From Acidobacteriota bacterium (GTDB taxonomy: Bacteria > Acidobacteriota > Terriglobia > Terriglobales > Acidobacteriaceae): 64,000 nt of DNA. Shown in pieces: positions 34,613 to 43,990 of the stretch; positions within the stretch are counted from its first letter, which is position 1; the number at the start of each line of letters is the position of its first letter. Below the pieces are notes generated by a model. That model saw only the letters and a program-made list of their open reading frames with translations, had not been told where the DNA came from and did no database searches. The position numbers and the translations under genes were made by a program. The stretch covers positions 62,001-126,000 of the forward strand of contig JARLGJ010000062.1 of NCBI GenBank assembly GCA_031296105.1, given 5' to 3'.

Positions 34613-35668
34613 ATGCTGCATGAGGTTGACGATCTACGGATCAAACTAACCAAGGTTGTGCTGCCGCCGGTGTTTCTGGACGAAGAGATGCCGATCACCG
34701 ACGCGGCGGCGGAGACCGTCTTTGCCACGCGCCGCGCGGTATGCGACATTCTGGCCGGGCGCGACCGGCGGCTGGCCGTGGTGGTAGGCCCCTGCTCGAT
34801 TCACGACACCAACGCCGCGCGTGAGTACGCCACGCGGCTGAAGGCCATCATTCCCGAGGTCAGCCAGGAGCTGCTGGTCATCATGCGCGTGTACTTTGAG
34901 AAGCCGCGCACCACGGTGGGCTGGAAGGGGCTGATCAACGATCCGTACCTGGACCACACCTACAAAATCAACGACGGCTTGCGCATGTCGCGCCGTTTGC
35001 TGTTGGACCTGAACGAGATGGGCGTGCCGGCGGGCACGGAGTTCCTGGACATGATTTCGCCGCAGTACGTGGCGGCCCTGGTGAGTTGGGGCGCCATCGG
35101 CGCGCGCACCACGGAGAGCCAGATTCATCGCCAGCTTGTGAGCGGCCTCTCCTGCCCGGTGGGATTCAAGAACGCGACCTCGGGCGATGTGCAGATTGCC
35201 ATTGAAGCCATGCTTTCGTCCTCGAAGACGCACACGTTCCTTGGCGTCTCCAAGCATGGACAGGCGGCCATCCTGGTGACCAACGGAAACCCTGACACGC
35301 ACGTGATTCTGCGCGGCGGCAGCAAGGTGGTGAACTTCACGGCCGAGGCGGTGAACGAGGTGTGCACGCAACTGGAGAAGAACAAACTGCGCCCGCAGGT
35401 GATGATCGATTGCAGCCACGCCAATAGCCAAAAGGATCACACGAAGCAGGGCGCGGTTTGCCGCAATGTGGCGGCGCAGGTGGCCGCGGGCGACCGGCGC
35501 ATCCTGGGCCTGATGATTGAAAGCAACCTGGTGGCGGGCGCGCAGAAGCTGACGACAGGTATGCCCTTGACCTACGGGCAGAGCATTACCGACGCCTGCA
35601 TTGGCTGGGACGAGACAGAGACGCTGCTGCGCGAATTGGCGGCGGCGGTGCGCAAGGGAAGACCGTAG
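34613..35668 (+). CDS. aroG: 3-deoxy-7-phosphoheptulonate synthase (class I alpha, AroG/F/H type)
   Basis: 351 aa, the length of E. coli AroG. VVGPCSIHD, RVYFEKPRTTVGWKG, GARTTESQIHRQL, GFKNATSGDVQ and MIDCSHANSQKDH are diagnostic. It condenses phosphoenolpyruvate and erythrose-4-phosphate in the first shikimate step and is usually feedback-inhibited by an aromatic amino acid; which one cannot be told. The ATG at 34613 gives the AroG-like N-terminus; the GTG at 34568 is an alternative. Confidence 0.93.
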   Translation: MLHEVDDLRIKLTKVVLPPVFLDEEMPITDAAAETVFATRRAVCDILAGRDRRLAVVVGPCSIHDTNAAREYATRLKAIIPEVSQELLVIMRVYFEKPRTTVGWKGLINDPYLDHTYKINDGLRMSRRLLLDLNEMGVPAGTEFLDMISPQYVAALVSWGAIGARTTESQIHRQLVSGLSCPVGFKNATSGDVQIAIEAMLSSSKTHTFLGVSKHGQAAILVTNGNPDTHVILRGGSKVVNFTAEAVNEVCTQLEKNKLRPQVMIDCSHANSQKDHTKQGAVCRNVAAQVAAGDRRILGLMIESNLVAGAQKLTTGMPLTYGQSITDACIGWDETETLLRELAAAVRKGRP

Positions 35669-35710
35669 GGAGTTTACAAAAGCGTCCCAGGTTAACGGCC
35701 AAAGGAAGGC

Positions 35711-35782
35711 CGCGAACCTGGGGCACAATCCTGTCGCGAACCTGGAGCACAATCCCGCCGCGAACCTGGGGCACAGTGCAAG
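35711..35782 (+). repeat. Three tandem 24-bp repeats
   Basis: Units begin at 35711, 35735 and 35759 with CGCGAACCTGGGGCACAAT (one G/A change in unit 2, diverging end in unit 3). An inverted CCCAGGTT lies at 35686-35693. The units read in all frames but have no start or ribosome site, so they are noncoding. Confidence 0.8.
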
Positions 35783-35788
35783 GGAATG

Positions 35789-35818
35789 ATGAAGGGCGGC
35801 CTGCGGGCCGCCCTTCAT
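35789..35818. terminator. Hairpin terminator between aroG and the M28 peptidase gene
   Basis: ATGAAGGGCGGCC (35789-35801) pairs perfectly with GGCCGCCCTTCAT (35806-35818), 13 bp with a TGCG loop. It lies between convergent genes. Confidence 0.75.
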
Positions 35819-35835
35819 GTTGCTGCCGGACGCGA

Positions 35836-37518
35836 TTACTTCTTCTTGGCGTCCTTGGGCTTCTTCTCATCCTTGACCGGAGCAGCCACGCCCTCGGTTT
35901 TGGTAGGCACCGTAAGGGCCTTGCGCGGGAAGGGCTGGTCGCTGTTGGCGGCATCGTACAGGAACGAGGCCATGATGATGGAAGCTTGGATCAGATCCTC
36001 GCGCTGCGCCCGGTCATAGACGTCCATGTTGGAGTGGTGCGAGCGCGTCTCGTACTCCACCGAATCCTGAATGAACTGGAAACCGGGGATGCCGATGCGG
36101 TCGAACGAAACGTGGTCGGTCGAGCCGGTGTCGCGCATGGTGACCGTGGTGAAGCCGAGGTCGCGGAAGGGCGCGCCCCACTTCTCGAAGATGGGCACGG
36201 CGGCGGCGTTCTCCTGCGCGTAAATGCCGCGGATTTTGCCGGTGCCGTTATCCAGATTGAAGTACACGGAGACCTTTTCCTGGCCGGGCTTCAGGATCAA
36301 AGGCAGCGGCTTGCTGCGCATATACGAAGGAGTGTTGTCATCCTTGGGCACGTCCTCGTAGCCGAAGTGCTCCTTCACGTAGGCCTCGGAGCCGAACAGT
36401 CCCTCTTCCTCTCCGGCCCATAGGGCGATGCGGATGGTGCGGCGCGGCTTCAGGTCAAGCGCCTTCATGATGCGGACGGCTTCCATGGCGGCGGCCACGC
36501 CCGCGCCGTTGTCGGTGGCGCCGGTGCCGGAGTGCCAGGAGTCGAGGTGGCCGCCGATCATGACGACCTCATCCTTTTTGTCGGTGCCAGGAATCTCGGC
36601 GACGGTGTTGAAGATCTTGCCGCCGTCGGGCGTCTCGCAGTGCGACTTCACGTCCAACTCGACGGTGACCGGAACCTTGCGCTCAATGAGGCGCGCCATG
36701 CGGTTGAACTGCTCGGCGGCGATGACCAGTTGCGGGATGCCGTCGGGCGAGCCGGGCTTGTAATTCTGCGTGCCCTGCACAAAGAGCAAGCCCTCGTCGC
36801 CGCGGCTGGCTTCCAGGGTGGCGGCAACTTTTTCCTCGATCAGGAATTTGTCGATGGCCTGGCTGAGGCGGCGGCGCTGTGCCATGTCCTCGCGCGTCCA
36901 CACGCGGCCAGTGGGGTCGCGGTACGGACCGCCACCGAACGGGAAGCTCTCCAGGTCCTTGAGCTTGGCGTCGTCATAGCGGTGCAAAGCGGGCTCGCTC
37001 TGCGGTTTCAATTCGCGCGGCTCGCCCAGCAGGACGATCTTGCCGGCGAGCTTTCCCTTGAGCTTGGCCATGTCTTCTTCGCTCTTGATGTGCACGGCGA
37101 CGACTTCTCCCTTGACGGGGCCGTTGGTCGCGGGCGTCCAGGCCTTGGGATAGCCAAGGAGAATGGCGGTGTCGGGGGCGGTCATGCGCAGAGAAACGGA
37201 ATCGACGGCCCAGCCGCGGCCGAAGTCAAAGCCCTCCAGGTGCGAGTTCACCAGCCCCCAGTCCGCGAGCTGCTTCTCCGTCCAAAGATTGGCGTTCTTC
37301 AGGTTCTGCGAACCGGCGAGGCGCGGACCGATGCGGTCGGAGAGTTCGGAGAGGGTTTGCATCACCTGGCTGTTCCTGGCGCCTTCCTGGCGGATGCGGG
37401 TGACAACTCCGAGATCGACGTCCTGGGCCTGTACAGCCATGGGAGCCAGCAGGGAGGAGGAGAGCAGCGTGACGAAAAGCAAGCGGTGGCAGAGTCTAGC
37501 GGTGAGCCGGGAGGTCAT
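35836..37518 (-). CDS. Secreted M28-family metallopeptidase
   Basis: 560 aa. Signal peptide (about residues 12-31, AVQAQ), a PA insert domain, then the M28 di-zinc catalytic domain: GGHLDSWHSGTGATDNGAG supplies His and bridging Asp, WAGEEEGLFGS supplies the general base and ligand Glu, DTGSTDHVSF an Asp, and RSHHSNMDVYD the last His. An aminopeptidase or carboxypeptidase acting outside the inner membrane is likely. The ATG at 37518 starts the signal peptide; the longer frame to 37629 lacks support. The C-terminus is Lys-rich. Confidence 0.88.
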   Translation of the reverse strand: MTSRLTARLCHRLLFVTLLSSSLLAPMAVQAQDVDLGVVTRIRQEGARNSQVMQTLSELSDRIGPRLAGSQNLKNANLWTEKQLADWGLVNSHLEGFDFGRGWAVDSVSLRMTAPDTAILLGYPKAWTPATNGPVKGEVVAVHIKSEEDMAKLKGKLAGKIVLLGEPRELKPQSEPALHRYDDAKLKDLESFPFGGGPYRDPTGRVWTREDMAQRRRLSQAIDKFLIEEKVAATLEASRGDEGLLFVQGTQNYKPGSPDGIPQLVIAAEQFNRMARLIERKVPVTVELDVKSHCETPDGGKIFNTVAEIPGTDKKDEVVMIGGHLDSWHSGTGATDNGAGVAAAMEAVRIMKALDLKPRRTIRIALWAGEEEGLFGSEAYVKEHFGYEDVPKDDNTPSYMRSKPLPLILKPGQEKVSVYFNLDNGTGKIRGIYAQENAAAVPIFEKWGAPFRDLGFTTVTMRDTGSTDHVSFDRIGIPGFQFIQDSVEYETRSHHSNMDVYDRAQREDLIQASIIMASFLYDAANSDQPFPRKALTVPTKTEGVAAPVKDEKKPKDAKKK

Positions 37519-37804
37519 CCGTGAAACCTCGGAACAAAGGGAATGCTCGCGCGACTGAGCCGCGGCGAGTTGCAAAATTGTAGAAAATCTTAGCACTCCA
37601 GCAAGAAGAGGTACGGAGTGCGCAACCATTCTTAACCAAGTGCCGCGTGCGGGGCGAAGCGTGATTTTGTCCGTCGGTTCCGTTCCGGGATGAGGCCGTT
37701 ACGGGAATATCGCGAGAAGAAGGCAAGCAACGAATTGTCCCAAACTGCACTAAAACTGGTGACAATGGCCTGACAAGAGGTTTGGATTCCAGAGGGGACG
37801 ACCG

Positions 37805-38236
37805 ATGCAGGAGTTGCTGGGAAGCAACAAGGATCATCCGGTACTGCCCATGGCCGCCGGAGTAAAGACAATATTAGTCGTCGAGGATGAACAGGTCGTG
37901 CGCGGCCTGCTGCATGACGTGCTACAGCGCGCCGGTTACCGCGTGCTGGCCTTTGGGCATCCCGACGAGGGCATTGCCGCCTGCGGCGAGACGGGTCAGC
38001 ACATTGATCTGCTGCTGACCGATGTAGTGTTGCCGGGGATGAACGGCCTGGAAATGGCGAGCCGTATCAAGACGATCCAGCCTGACGTGCGCGTGGTCTT
38101 CATGTCCGGCTATACGGAACACATTCTGGACCAGGACGGCGCCCTGGACGGCCCCGTGGAGTACTTGCAGAAGCCCTTTTCATTGGATACGCTGCGGCAG
38201 CGCATGAAGAGCCTGTTGGAATCGCCGGCCGCGTAA
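37805..38236 (+). CDS. Stand-alone response regulator receiver protein
   Basis: 143 aa. A 20-residue N-terminal extension precedes the receiver: acidic cluster VVEDE, phospho-acceptor Asp73 in LLTDVVLPGMNG, FMSGYT switch and YLQKPFSLDTL lysine. It most resembles the receivers at the C-termini of hybrid sensor kinases, so it may be a detached phosphorelay receiver. Confidence 0.86.
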   Translation: MQELLGSNKDHPVLPMAAGVKTILVVEDEQVVRGLLHDVLQRAGYRVLAFGHPDEGIAACGETGQHIDLLLTDVVLPGMNGLEMASRIKTIQPDVRVVFMSGYTEHILDQDGALDGPVEYLQKPFSLDTLRQRMKSLLESPAA

Positions 38237-38395
38237 AAAGCGCTGCGCCCGTGCGCCTCCCATGCGAATCTGCTGTGGTAGGTGAGCGCCACGCGCGGTT
38301 CCCGAGAAGCCATACCCTTTTCAGATTGTTCTCTACCGTCATTTCCTATTGGTCAGGACGGTCCTTGGCCAGTGGTCCCCATCTCTGGAGCCGCG

Positions 38396-39517
38396 CTAAG
38401 CGCGCGCCGCGGTAGTGGCTTCGACGGCGCGGACCATCTCGCCGGGGATATTGTCGAGCGGAAGCACGGTGCGCACCACGCCGGCCTCGGCGCAGGCGCG
38501 CGGCATGCCATAGACGACGCAGGATTGTTCATCTTCGCCCACCGTATAGCCTCCCGCACGCTGAATGGCCGTCATGCCCTGCAGCCCATCGCAACCCATG
38601 CCGGTGAGGATGACACCCATGGCACGGGAAGAGAACTGCGCGGCCGCCGAGAGCATCATGACATCGACAGAAGGAATGTGCGCCGAGTCGGCCGGGTCCA
38701 CCGACATTTGGGCGCTGGCCGAGGTGCCCTTGCGCACGATGCGCAGATGTTCACCGGCGCGGGCAATGTAGATGGTGCCGGCTTGCAGCGTCTCGTTGGG
38801 CTCGCTCTCCTTGACGTGAAGATGGCACAGGGAATCGAGGCGGCGGGCAAAGGGCTCGGTAAAGCCCGGCGGCATGTGCTGCACGATCACGATGGGCGCG
38901 GGAAAGCCCATGGGCAACATGGGAAGAATGCGCTGCAGAGCCTTCGGTCCGCCGGTGGAGGTGCCGATGCAAACAATCTGCGGCACATGAATGAGCTTGT
39001 GCCGCAACATGGACTTGGGAATGGCGGGCGCGGTGGCGGCCGCGATGGAATTGCGCTGCGCGGCAGGCGACGACGCCGAGGCAGGCCTGCGCCGCGACAG
39101 ACGGGCGGCAGCCTTGCACTTGTCAACCAGATCGTCCTTGATGCGCACGATGTCCAGGGAAGCGTAGGAAAGATCCTTGGAGAGAAAGTCGTACGCGCCG
39201 CGGTGCAGGGCCTCGATGGTGGCCTCGGCGTGGTGGCGGGTCAGCGAACTGACCATGATGACCGGGCAGGGCGCGACATCCATGATGCGCGAGAGCGCAT
39301 CCAGTCCGGTCATGCGCGGCATCTCGATGTCCATGGTGATGACGTCGGGGCGGAGTTGGATCGCCTTCTCGACGCCTTCGATGCCGTCGGAGGCGGTATC
39401 GATGACGCGCAAGCCGGGGTCGCTTTCGATCATGCGGCGCAGCGCGGTGCGCATGAAGGCGCTATCGTCCACCACCAGCACGCGGATAAAGTTGCCTGTA
39501 TCGTTCATAGTGGTCAC
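38396..39517 (-). CDS. cheB: Chemotaxis protein-glutamate methylesterase CheB
   Basis: 373 aa. Receiver domain with Asp63 in ITMDIEMPRM, an Ala/Ser/Arg-rich linker (about 140-170), then the methylesterase domain with catalytic Ser in GTSTGGP, His in VQHMPPGFT and Asp in GMGCDGLQG. CheB demethylates or deamidates chemoreceptors for adaptation. The start is GTG at 39517 or ATG at 39508; neither has a clear Shine-Dalgarno. Last gene of the flbD-to-cheB cluster, 118 bp after the HDOD gene. Confidence 0.95.
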   Translation of the reverse strand: MTTMNDTGNFIRVLVVDDSAFMRTALRRMIESDPGLRVIDTASDGIEGVEKAIQLRPDVITMDIEMPRMTGLDALSRIMDVAPCPVIMVSSLTRHHAEATIEALHRGAYDFLSKDLSYASLDIVRIKDDLVDKCKAAARLSRRRPASASSPAAQRNSIAAATAPAIPKSMLRHKLIHVPQIVCIGTSTGGPKALQRILPMLPMGFPAPIVIVQHMPPGFTEPFARRLDSLCHLHVKESEPNETLQAGTIYIARAGEHLRIVRKGTSASAQMSVDPADSAHIPSVDVMMLSAAAQFSSRAMGVILTGMGCDGLQGMTAIQRAGGYTVGEDEQSCVVYGMPRACAEAGVVRTVLPLDNIPGEMVRAVEATTAARA

Positions 39518-39635
39518 TCGCTAGAGCGGTTCCAGAGTTGCTGTGTCCCGAAGCTGCCGGCTATGGGCCGTTGCGACCATCAGGGAACAACGGCAGTGCA
39601 CTATTTCCATCGGATATGGTTGCTCTGTATCCGCT

Positions 39636-40526
39636 CTAAACGCGGAACAGAACGGAAACCAGGCCCCGAACCTCGTTGACGTAAGCCTCGATTTCGAGGG
39701 TGAAGCAAACCAGGTCCAATTCCCGGGCGTGCGAGGAGTGTTCGGTAACGATGTTCCACGCAGGTTCCTGTTCGATGGAGAAGCTGATCTCCTCGGTGTA
39801 GCCGTAACCGAGATCGGAGGTCCGGCAGAGCTGGTCGGCGATGCAGACGAGCGCCACCAGCATCGGATCTTCCGTGGCGTGCTCCACGTCATGGTGGCGG
39901 CGCATCACCTCGGAGAGATAGTCGAACAGGTGCCAGTGCGTGGCCAGCAGGTCGCCGGTAATGTCGTGCGAGAGTCCGAGAACCTCCTGCTCAACGTCGC
40001 GCAGAGGACGGTGCTCGGCCGCGGCCTTTTTATAGGCCTGGGCAAATTCCTTGGGAATCAGAATCATGTTCACCAGGATGCCGAGGTCGTGCACCAGGCC
40101 GGCGAGATAGGCACGCTCGATGTCCGGATAGCCGAGACGGCGGGCGAGGTTGCGGGTCACCAGGGCGCAGGCCAGCGAATGCTCCCAGAGCGAGGCCGCG
40201 TCCATCTCGCCGCCGCGCGGCGAGACCTGCATGAGACAGCAACTGGTGACGATGTCGCGCAGGCGGCGGACGCCGAGCGCGAGCGCGGCGCCGCGCAGGG
40301 ACTCGATGCGTTGCTGCATGCCGAACAGCGGCGAGTTGGCCATGTGCAGCACCTGGCTGGTGAGGGAGCTATCGTGCGAGACCAATTCGACGGTCTTGTG
40401 CAGGTCGATGTCGTCGGTGTGGCCGCTGAGCTGATTGAGCACCGGCAGCAACACGGCCGGCAGCGATGGCAGCCCGTTCACGCCTTCAACGCGGCGCTGG
40501 AGTTCGGTTAGCGACAGAGCTGGCAT
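39636..40526 (-). CDS. HDOD domain signalling protein
   Basis: 296 aa, HDOD domain throughout: GLPSLPAVLLPVLNQL, VSHDSSLTSQVLHMANSPLFG, ALALGVRRLRDIV and LAGLVHDLGILV. HDOD proteins lack the catalytic HD pair and act as scaffolds in motility and c-di-GMP circuits. ATG 40526 is preferred; the adjacent GTG at 40535 would overlap the cheR stop. Sandwiched between cheR and cheB, implying a chemotaxis or motility role. Confidence 0.88.
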   Translation of the reverse strand: MPALSLTELQRRVEGVNGLPSLPAVLLPVLNQLSGHTDDIDLHKTVELVSHDSSLTSQVLHMANSPLFGMQQRIESLRGAALALGVRRLRDIVTSCCLMQVSPRGGEMDAASLWEHSLACALVTRNLARRLGYPDIERAYLAGLVHDLGILVNMILIPKEFAQAYKKAAAEHRPLRDVEQEVLGLSHDITGDLLATHWHLFDYLSEVMRRHHDVEHATEDPMLVALVCIADQLCRTSDLGYGYTEEISFSIEQEPAWNIVTEHSSHARELDLVCFTLEIEAYVNEVRGLVSVLFRV

Positions 40527-40531
40527 GGTCC

Positions 40532-41416
40532 TCACTTCTTTCCCGGCACCGGCGATTTGACGTAGGCCATCGCCCCGGGGAAATGCACCAGGCGAAATTC
40601 GTCATTGATGCCGAATAACGATTCCGAGTGGCCCAGGAAGAGATACGAGTTCGGCAGGAGATTGTTGTAGAAATGCTGGATCACGCGCTTCTTGCTGGCC
40701 CCGTCGAAATAAATCAGCACGTTGCAGCAGAAGATGACATCCAGCGATTTGACGAAGACCATCTTGGAGTCGTCGCTCAGGTTCAGGCGGCTGAACTTGA
40801 TATATTTGCGGACCTCGTCTTTTACCCGGAAATCGTGTGTTCCCGGCACGGCTTCGAAGTACTTGCGCAGCAGGTCGGGGGAAACGTTGCGCAGCGCGTA
40901 ATCGCCGTAAGTGCCTTCCTTGCAGCGCAACAGCGAGCGCTCGTTCAGGTCGGTGGCGATGATTTCAAAGGTAAAGCCGCGCAGGAAGCGCTGTAGTTCC
41001 TCGATGAGGAGGATGGCCATCGTGTAAGGTTCTTCGCCGGTGGAACAGCCGGCGCTCCAGATGCGCAGGTGCTTGTAGTGGCTCTGCTGCTTGGTGGCGA
41101 CAATGGAAGGCAGCACCAGGCGCTGCATGGCGTTGATCTGCGGCTGGTTGCGAAAAAAGAACGTTTCGCCAACGGTGATCTCGTTCAGCAGCTTGGTCAT
41201 CTCGCTGGTGCGCTCGGCGGAACAAGTCAGGTACTCGAAGTACTGCCGGAGGTTCTGAAAGTTCAATTCCTTCATGCGGCGTCCGCAGCGGTCTTCGAGG
41301 AAGGCGAGCCGGTTCTCCGCATGGAAGATGCCGGCCACGCTGTAGATCAGGTCGCGTATCTGATAGCAGGCCGGGTTGGGCACGCCCCGGTTCGTTGCTG
41401 TAGGGGTTGAACTCAT
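40532..41416 (-). CDS. cheR: Chemotaxis protein methyltransferase CheR
   Basis: 294 aa. N-terminal helical domain, then the SAM-binding domain with WSAGCSTGEEPYT, IIATDLNERSL, FCCNVLIYFD and FLGHSESL. It methylates chemoreceptor glutamates, opposing CheB. No C-terminal pentapeptide-binding TPR. It starts 8 nt after the cheA stop. Confidence 0.95.
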   Translation of the reverse strand: MSSTPTATNRGVPNPACYQIRDLIYSVAGIFHAENRLAFLEDRCGRRMKELNFQNLRQYFEYLTCSAERTSEMTKLLNEITVGETFFFRNQPQINAMQRLVLPSIVATKQQSHYKHLRIWSAGCSTGEEPYTMAILLIEELQRFLRGFTFEIIATDLNERSLLRCKEGTYGDYALRNVSPDLLRKYFEAVPGTHDFRVKDEVRKYIKFSRLNLSDDSKMVFVKSLDVIFCCNVLIYFDGASKKRVIQHFYNNLLPNSYLFLGHSESLFGINDEFRLVHFPGAMAYVKSPVPGKK

Positions 41417-41424
41417 GAATGCCT

Positions 41425-43203
41425 CTATTGCATTGCGTAGGCGGCAGGGCCGCTGGTGACAAGGAGATGGTTGGGATCGAGCACGAGGCGCACCCGTCCA
41501 TCTCCGGTGATGGTTGCGCCCGCGACATACTGACTGTCGCGCAAAAGGGCGCTGAGCGGTTTGATGACCGTGGATTCCTGGCCAATGAGTCCCTCCACGG
41601 CCAGAGCGACACGCGACTCATTGATAGAGAGAATCACCGCGCGGCTGGCGGGCTTGGCGTTGGGCGCGCCCACCACCTCGGCCAGGCGCATCAGCGGCAC
41701 CGTGCGGTCGCGCAGCACGAGCACTTCGTTACCCTCGACGTGGTGCACGGCCTCGTGGTCGAGGCGTACCGTCTCCAGCACCGAGCGCAGCGGGATGGCG
41801 TAAATCTCATCGCTGACCTGCACCAGCAGCACGGGCAGAATGGCCATGGTCAGCGGAACGCGCAGGGTGATGGTTGTGCCCTTGCCCAGCACGCTTTCGA
41901 TCTCCACCGAGCCGTTCAGGCGGCGCAGATTGGTGCGCACCACGTCCATGCCCACGCCGCGGCCGGATAGGTTGTTGACCTTCGCTGCCGTGGAAAATCC
42001 CGGCAGAAAGAGGGCGTCGAGCAGCTCTCGCCGGCTGAGTTGCGCAGCATGTTCGGAGGAGTAGATGCCTTTTTCCACGACCTTTTCGCGAATGACCTCG
42101 GGATTGATGCCGCCACCGTCGTCGTTGACGGTGACCACGATCTGGTCGCCCTGCTGGCAGGCGTCCACCGTGATGCGGCCGGTCGGGTTCTTGCCGGCGG
42201 CCGCGCGCTTCTCCGCGCCCTCGATGCCGTGGTCCAGCGAATTACGCAGGATGTGCACCAGCGGGTCGTGAATCTGCTCGATCATCGTCTTGTCGATCTC
42301 GGTCTCCTGTCCGGAGATGACGATCTCGACTTCCTTGCCGACCTGATGCGAAAGTTCGCGAACCAGGCGCGGCAGCTTGCGGAAAACGTTGTCGATGGGC
42401 ACCATGCGGGTGCACAGGCTGGCGTTCTGCAATTCGTCGGTGATGAAGCTGAGGCGCGCCGTGCTGGTGGCGACGGCTTCACTCAGGCTGCTATCGCGCA
42501 ATCCGGCGCCGGCCAGTTCCTGCGAAAGGCGCAGCAGGCGGTTGCGTTCCAGAACCAGCTCGCCGACCAGGTTCACCAGGTAATCGAGTTTGCGAATTTC
42601 GACACGCATGGTATCGGAGGTTTCGGGACGGGCCGACTGCAAGGCGCGCGCGGATTGTTCCTGCGCGGCTTCGGCCGCTAGCGCCGCCGCCGCGGCCGCC
42701 GCCGCGGGATCGGCGATGGGAACCGGCGCGGCTTCCGCTGCTGGCGTATTGGAAGCAGCCGCATCTGTCTGCGCTGGCGCGGCCGCAGCCAGGGGATTGA
42801 CGCCCTGAGGTGCGCCTGCGGCAGGCACACAGGCCTCCAGGGCTTCCAGGTACGGCGCCAGATCGTACTGGCGAGTGACGCCCGTGCCCACGTCGGACAC
42901 CATGATGCGGACCTGATCGTTGGTGCGCAGAAGGGCATCGATGATCTCCCGCGTGACGGGGAACTCGCCCTTGCGGATCTGGTTCATCAGGTCTTCCGCG
43001 TGGTGGGTAAGCTCCACCAGCTTTTCAAAGCCGAAGAAGCTCGACGTGCCCTTTATGGTGTGCATGCCGCGGAAGATGCGGTTCACTGCTTCCGCGTCGG
43101 GGTGGTCTTCCAAAGCGAGTAGATCCTGCTCCACCTGCTGGACGAGCTCGCTGCTCTCGGTAATGAAATCTTTTAGCAGATCATCTGGCATGAAATCTGA
43201 CAT
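41425..43203 (-). CDS. cheA: Chemotaxis histidine kinase CheA
   Basis: 592 aa. P1 Hpt domain with phosphorylated His48 in RGMHTIKGTSSFFG; an Ala/Pro-rich linker (about 125-185) where P2 would be, so no obvious CheY/CheB docking domain; P3 dimerisation helices; P4 kinase with HILRNSLDHGIE, DDGGGI and GRGVGMDVV; and C-terminal P5 CheW-like domain. The first ATG (43203) is used; upstream GAGGA is rather distant. CheW and receptor genes are not in the window. Confidence 0.95.
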   Translation of the reverse strand: MSDFMPDDLLKDFITESSELVQQVEQDLLALEDHPDAEAVNRIFRGMHTIKGTSSFFGFEKLVELTHHAEDLMNQIRKGEFPVTREIIDALLRTNDQVRIMVSDVGTGVTRQYDLAPYLEALEACVPAAGAPQGVNPLAAAAPAQTDAAASNTPAAEAAPVPIADPAAAAAAAALAAEAAQEQSARALQSARPETSDTMRVEIRKLDYLVNLVGELVLERNRLLRLSQELAGAGLRDSSLSEAVATSTARLSFITDELQNASLCTRMVPIDNVFRKLPRLVRELSHQVGKEVEIVISGQETEIDKTMIEQIHDPLVHILRNSLDHGIEGAEKRAAAGKNPTGRITVDACQQGDQIVVTVNDDGGGINPEVIREKVVEKGIYSSEHAAQLSRRELLDALFLPGFSTAAKVNNLSGRGVGMDVVRTNLRRLNGSVEIESVLGKGTTITLRVPLTMAILPVLLVQVSDEIYAIPLRSVLETVRLDHEAVHHVEGNEVLVLRDRTVPLMRLAEVVGAPNAKPASRAVILSINESRVALAVEGLIGQESTVIKPLSALLRDSQYVAGATITGDGRVRLVLDPNHLLVTSGPAAYAMQ

Positions 43204-43231
43204 GGCGGTTCGGAGTCCTCTGTTCAAAGAT

Positions 43232-43990
43232 TTAATCGGCGGCGGAGGGCAATTCCTTTATTCCTGGGATCGGCGTCTTGGGGGCTCCGGGTTGCGAGTT
43301 CACGATCACGATATCCACGCGGCGGTTCGTCCGCCGCCCTTCGTCGGTGCCGTTGCTGGCCACCGGATGGTACTCGCCGTATCCAGCGGCAGAGAGCCTG
43401 TCAGGTTCAACGTGCTCGCGGGTCACGAGGATACGGATGATCTCGCTGGCGCGGGCCGTGGACAGCTCCCAGTTGGAGTGAAACTGCGAGTTATGAATCG
43501 GCACGTTATCCGTGTGGCCTTCAATGCGCAGATTGCAAGGATAGGCGTTGACCACCGCGCCTATGCGATCAAAGGTCTCAAGAGAATTAGACTGCAAGGA
43601 GGCCGAACCGCTATCAAAAAAGCCAACCTCATGCAGACTTAATACGAGGCCTTCGGGAATTTCCCGTATCGAAACCGTGCGCTTCTCAATTTCCTCGGAC
43701 AATCCCGTTTCCAGGCGGGTGCGGATGGGATTGATCGGCAGAGTGGTGAACATCTGCGGCGGCATGGTGTCGCTGCGTGGCACCAGAACAACGTTGCCGC
43801 CTGCGCCATTGCCCGCGCCGAGGGCGGAAAATCCCGCGGTGATGGCCGTGGATAGCTGCGCCATGCGCTTCTTATCCACTTGCGAAGTGGAGTAGAGCAC
43901 CACGAAGAACGCGAAGAGCAGGGTGAGAAAGTCGGCATAGGAAACCATCCAGCGATCGTGGTTGTCCTCATGTTTGCGGCGGCGCCTCAT
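43232..43990 (-). CDS. motB: Flagellar motor stator protein MotB
   Basis: 252 aa. Short basic N-terminus, single transmembrane helix with the proton-binding Asp20 in SYADFLTLLFAFF, a plug/linker region and a C-terminal OmpA peptidoglycan-binding domain (RIEGHTDNVPIHNSQFHSN, ELSTARA, AGYGEYHPV). It overlaps the motA stop by 4 nt. Confidence 0.95.
   Translation of the reverse strand: MRRRRKHEDNHDRWMVSYADFLTLLFAFFVVLYSTSQVDKKRMAQLSTAITAGFSALGAGNGAGGNVVLVPRSDTMPPQMFTTLPINPIRTRLETGLSEEIEKRTVSIREIPEGLVLSLHEVGFFDSGSASLQSNSLETFDRIGAVVNAYPCNLRIEGHTDNVPIHNSQFHSNWELSTARASEIIRILVTREHVEPDRLSAAGYGEYHPVASNGTDEGRRTNRRVDIVIVNSQPGAPKTPIPGIKELPSAAD

Noticed and set aside
35711..35782. Repeat cluster as a CRISPR array
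   Set aside because: Units are contiguous without spacers and there are only three.
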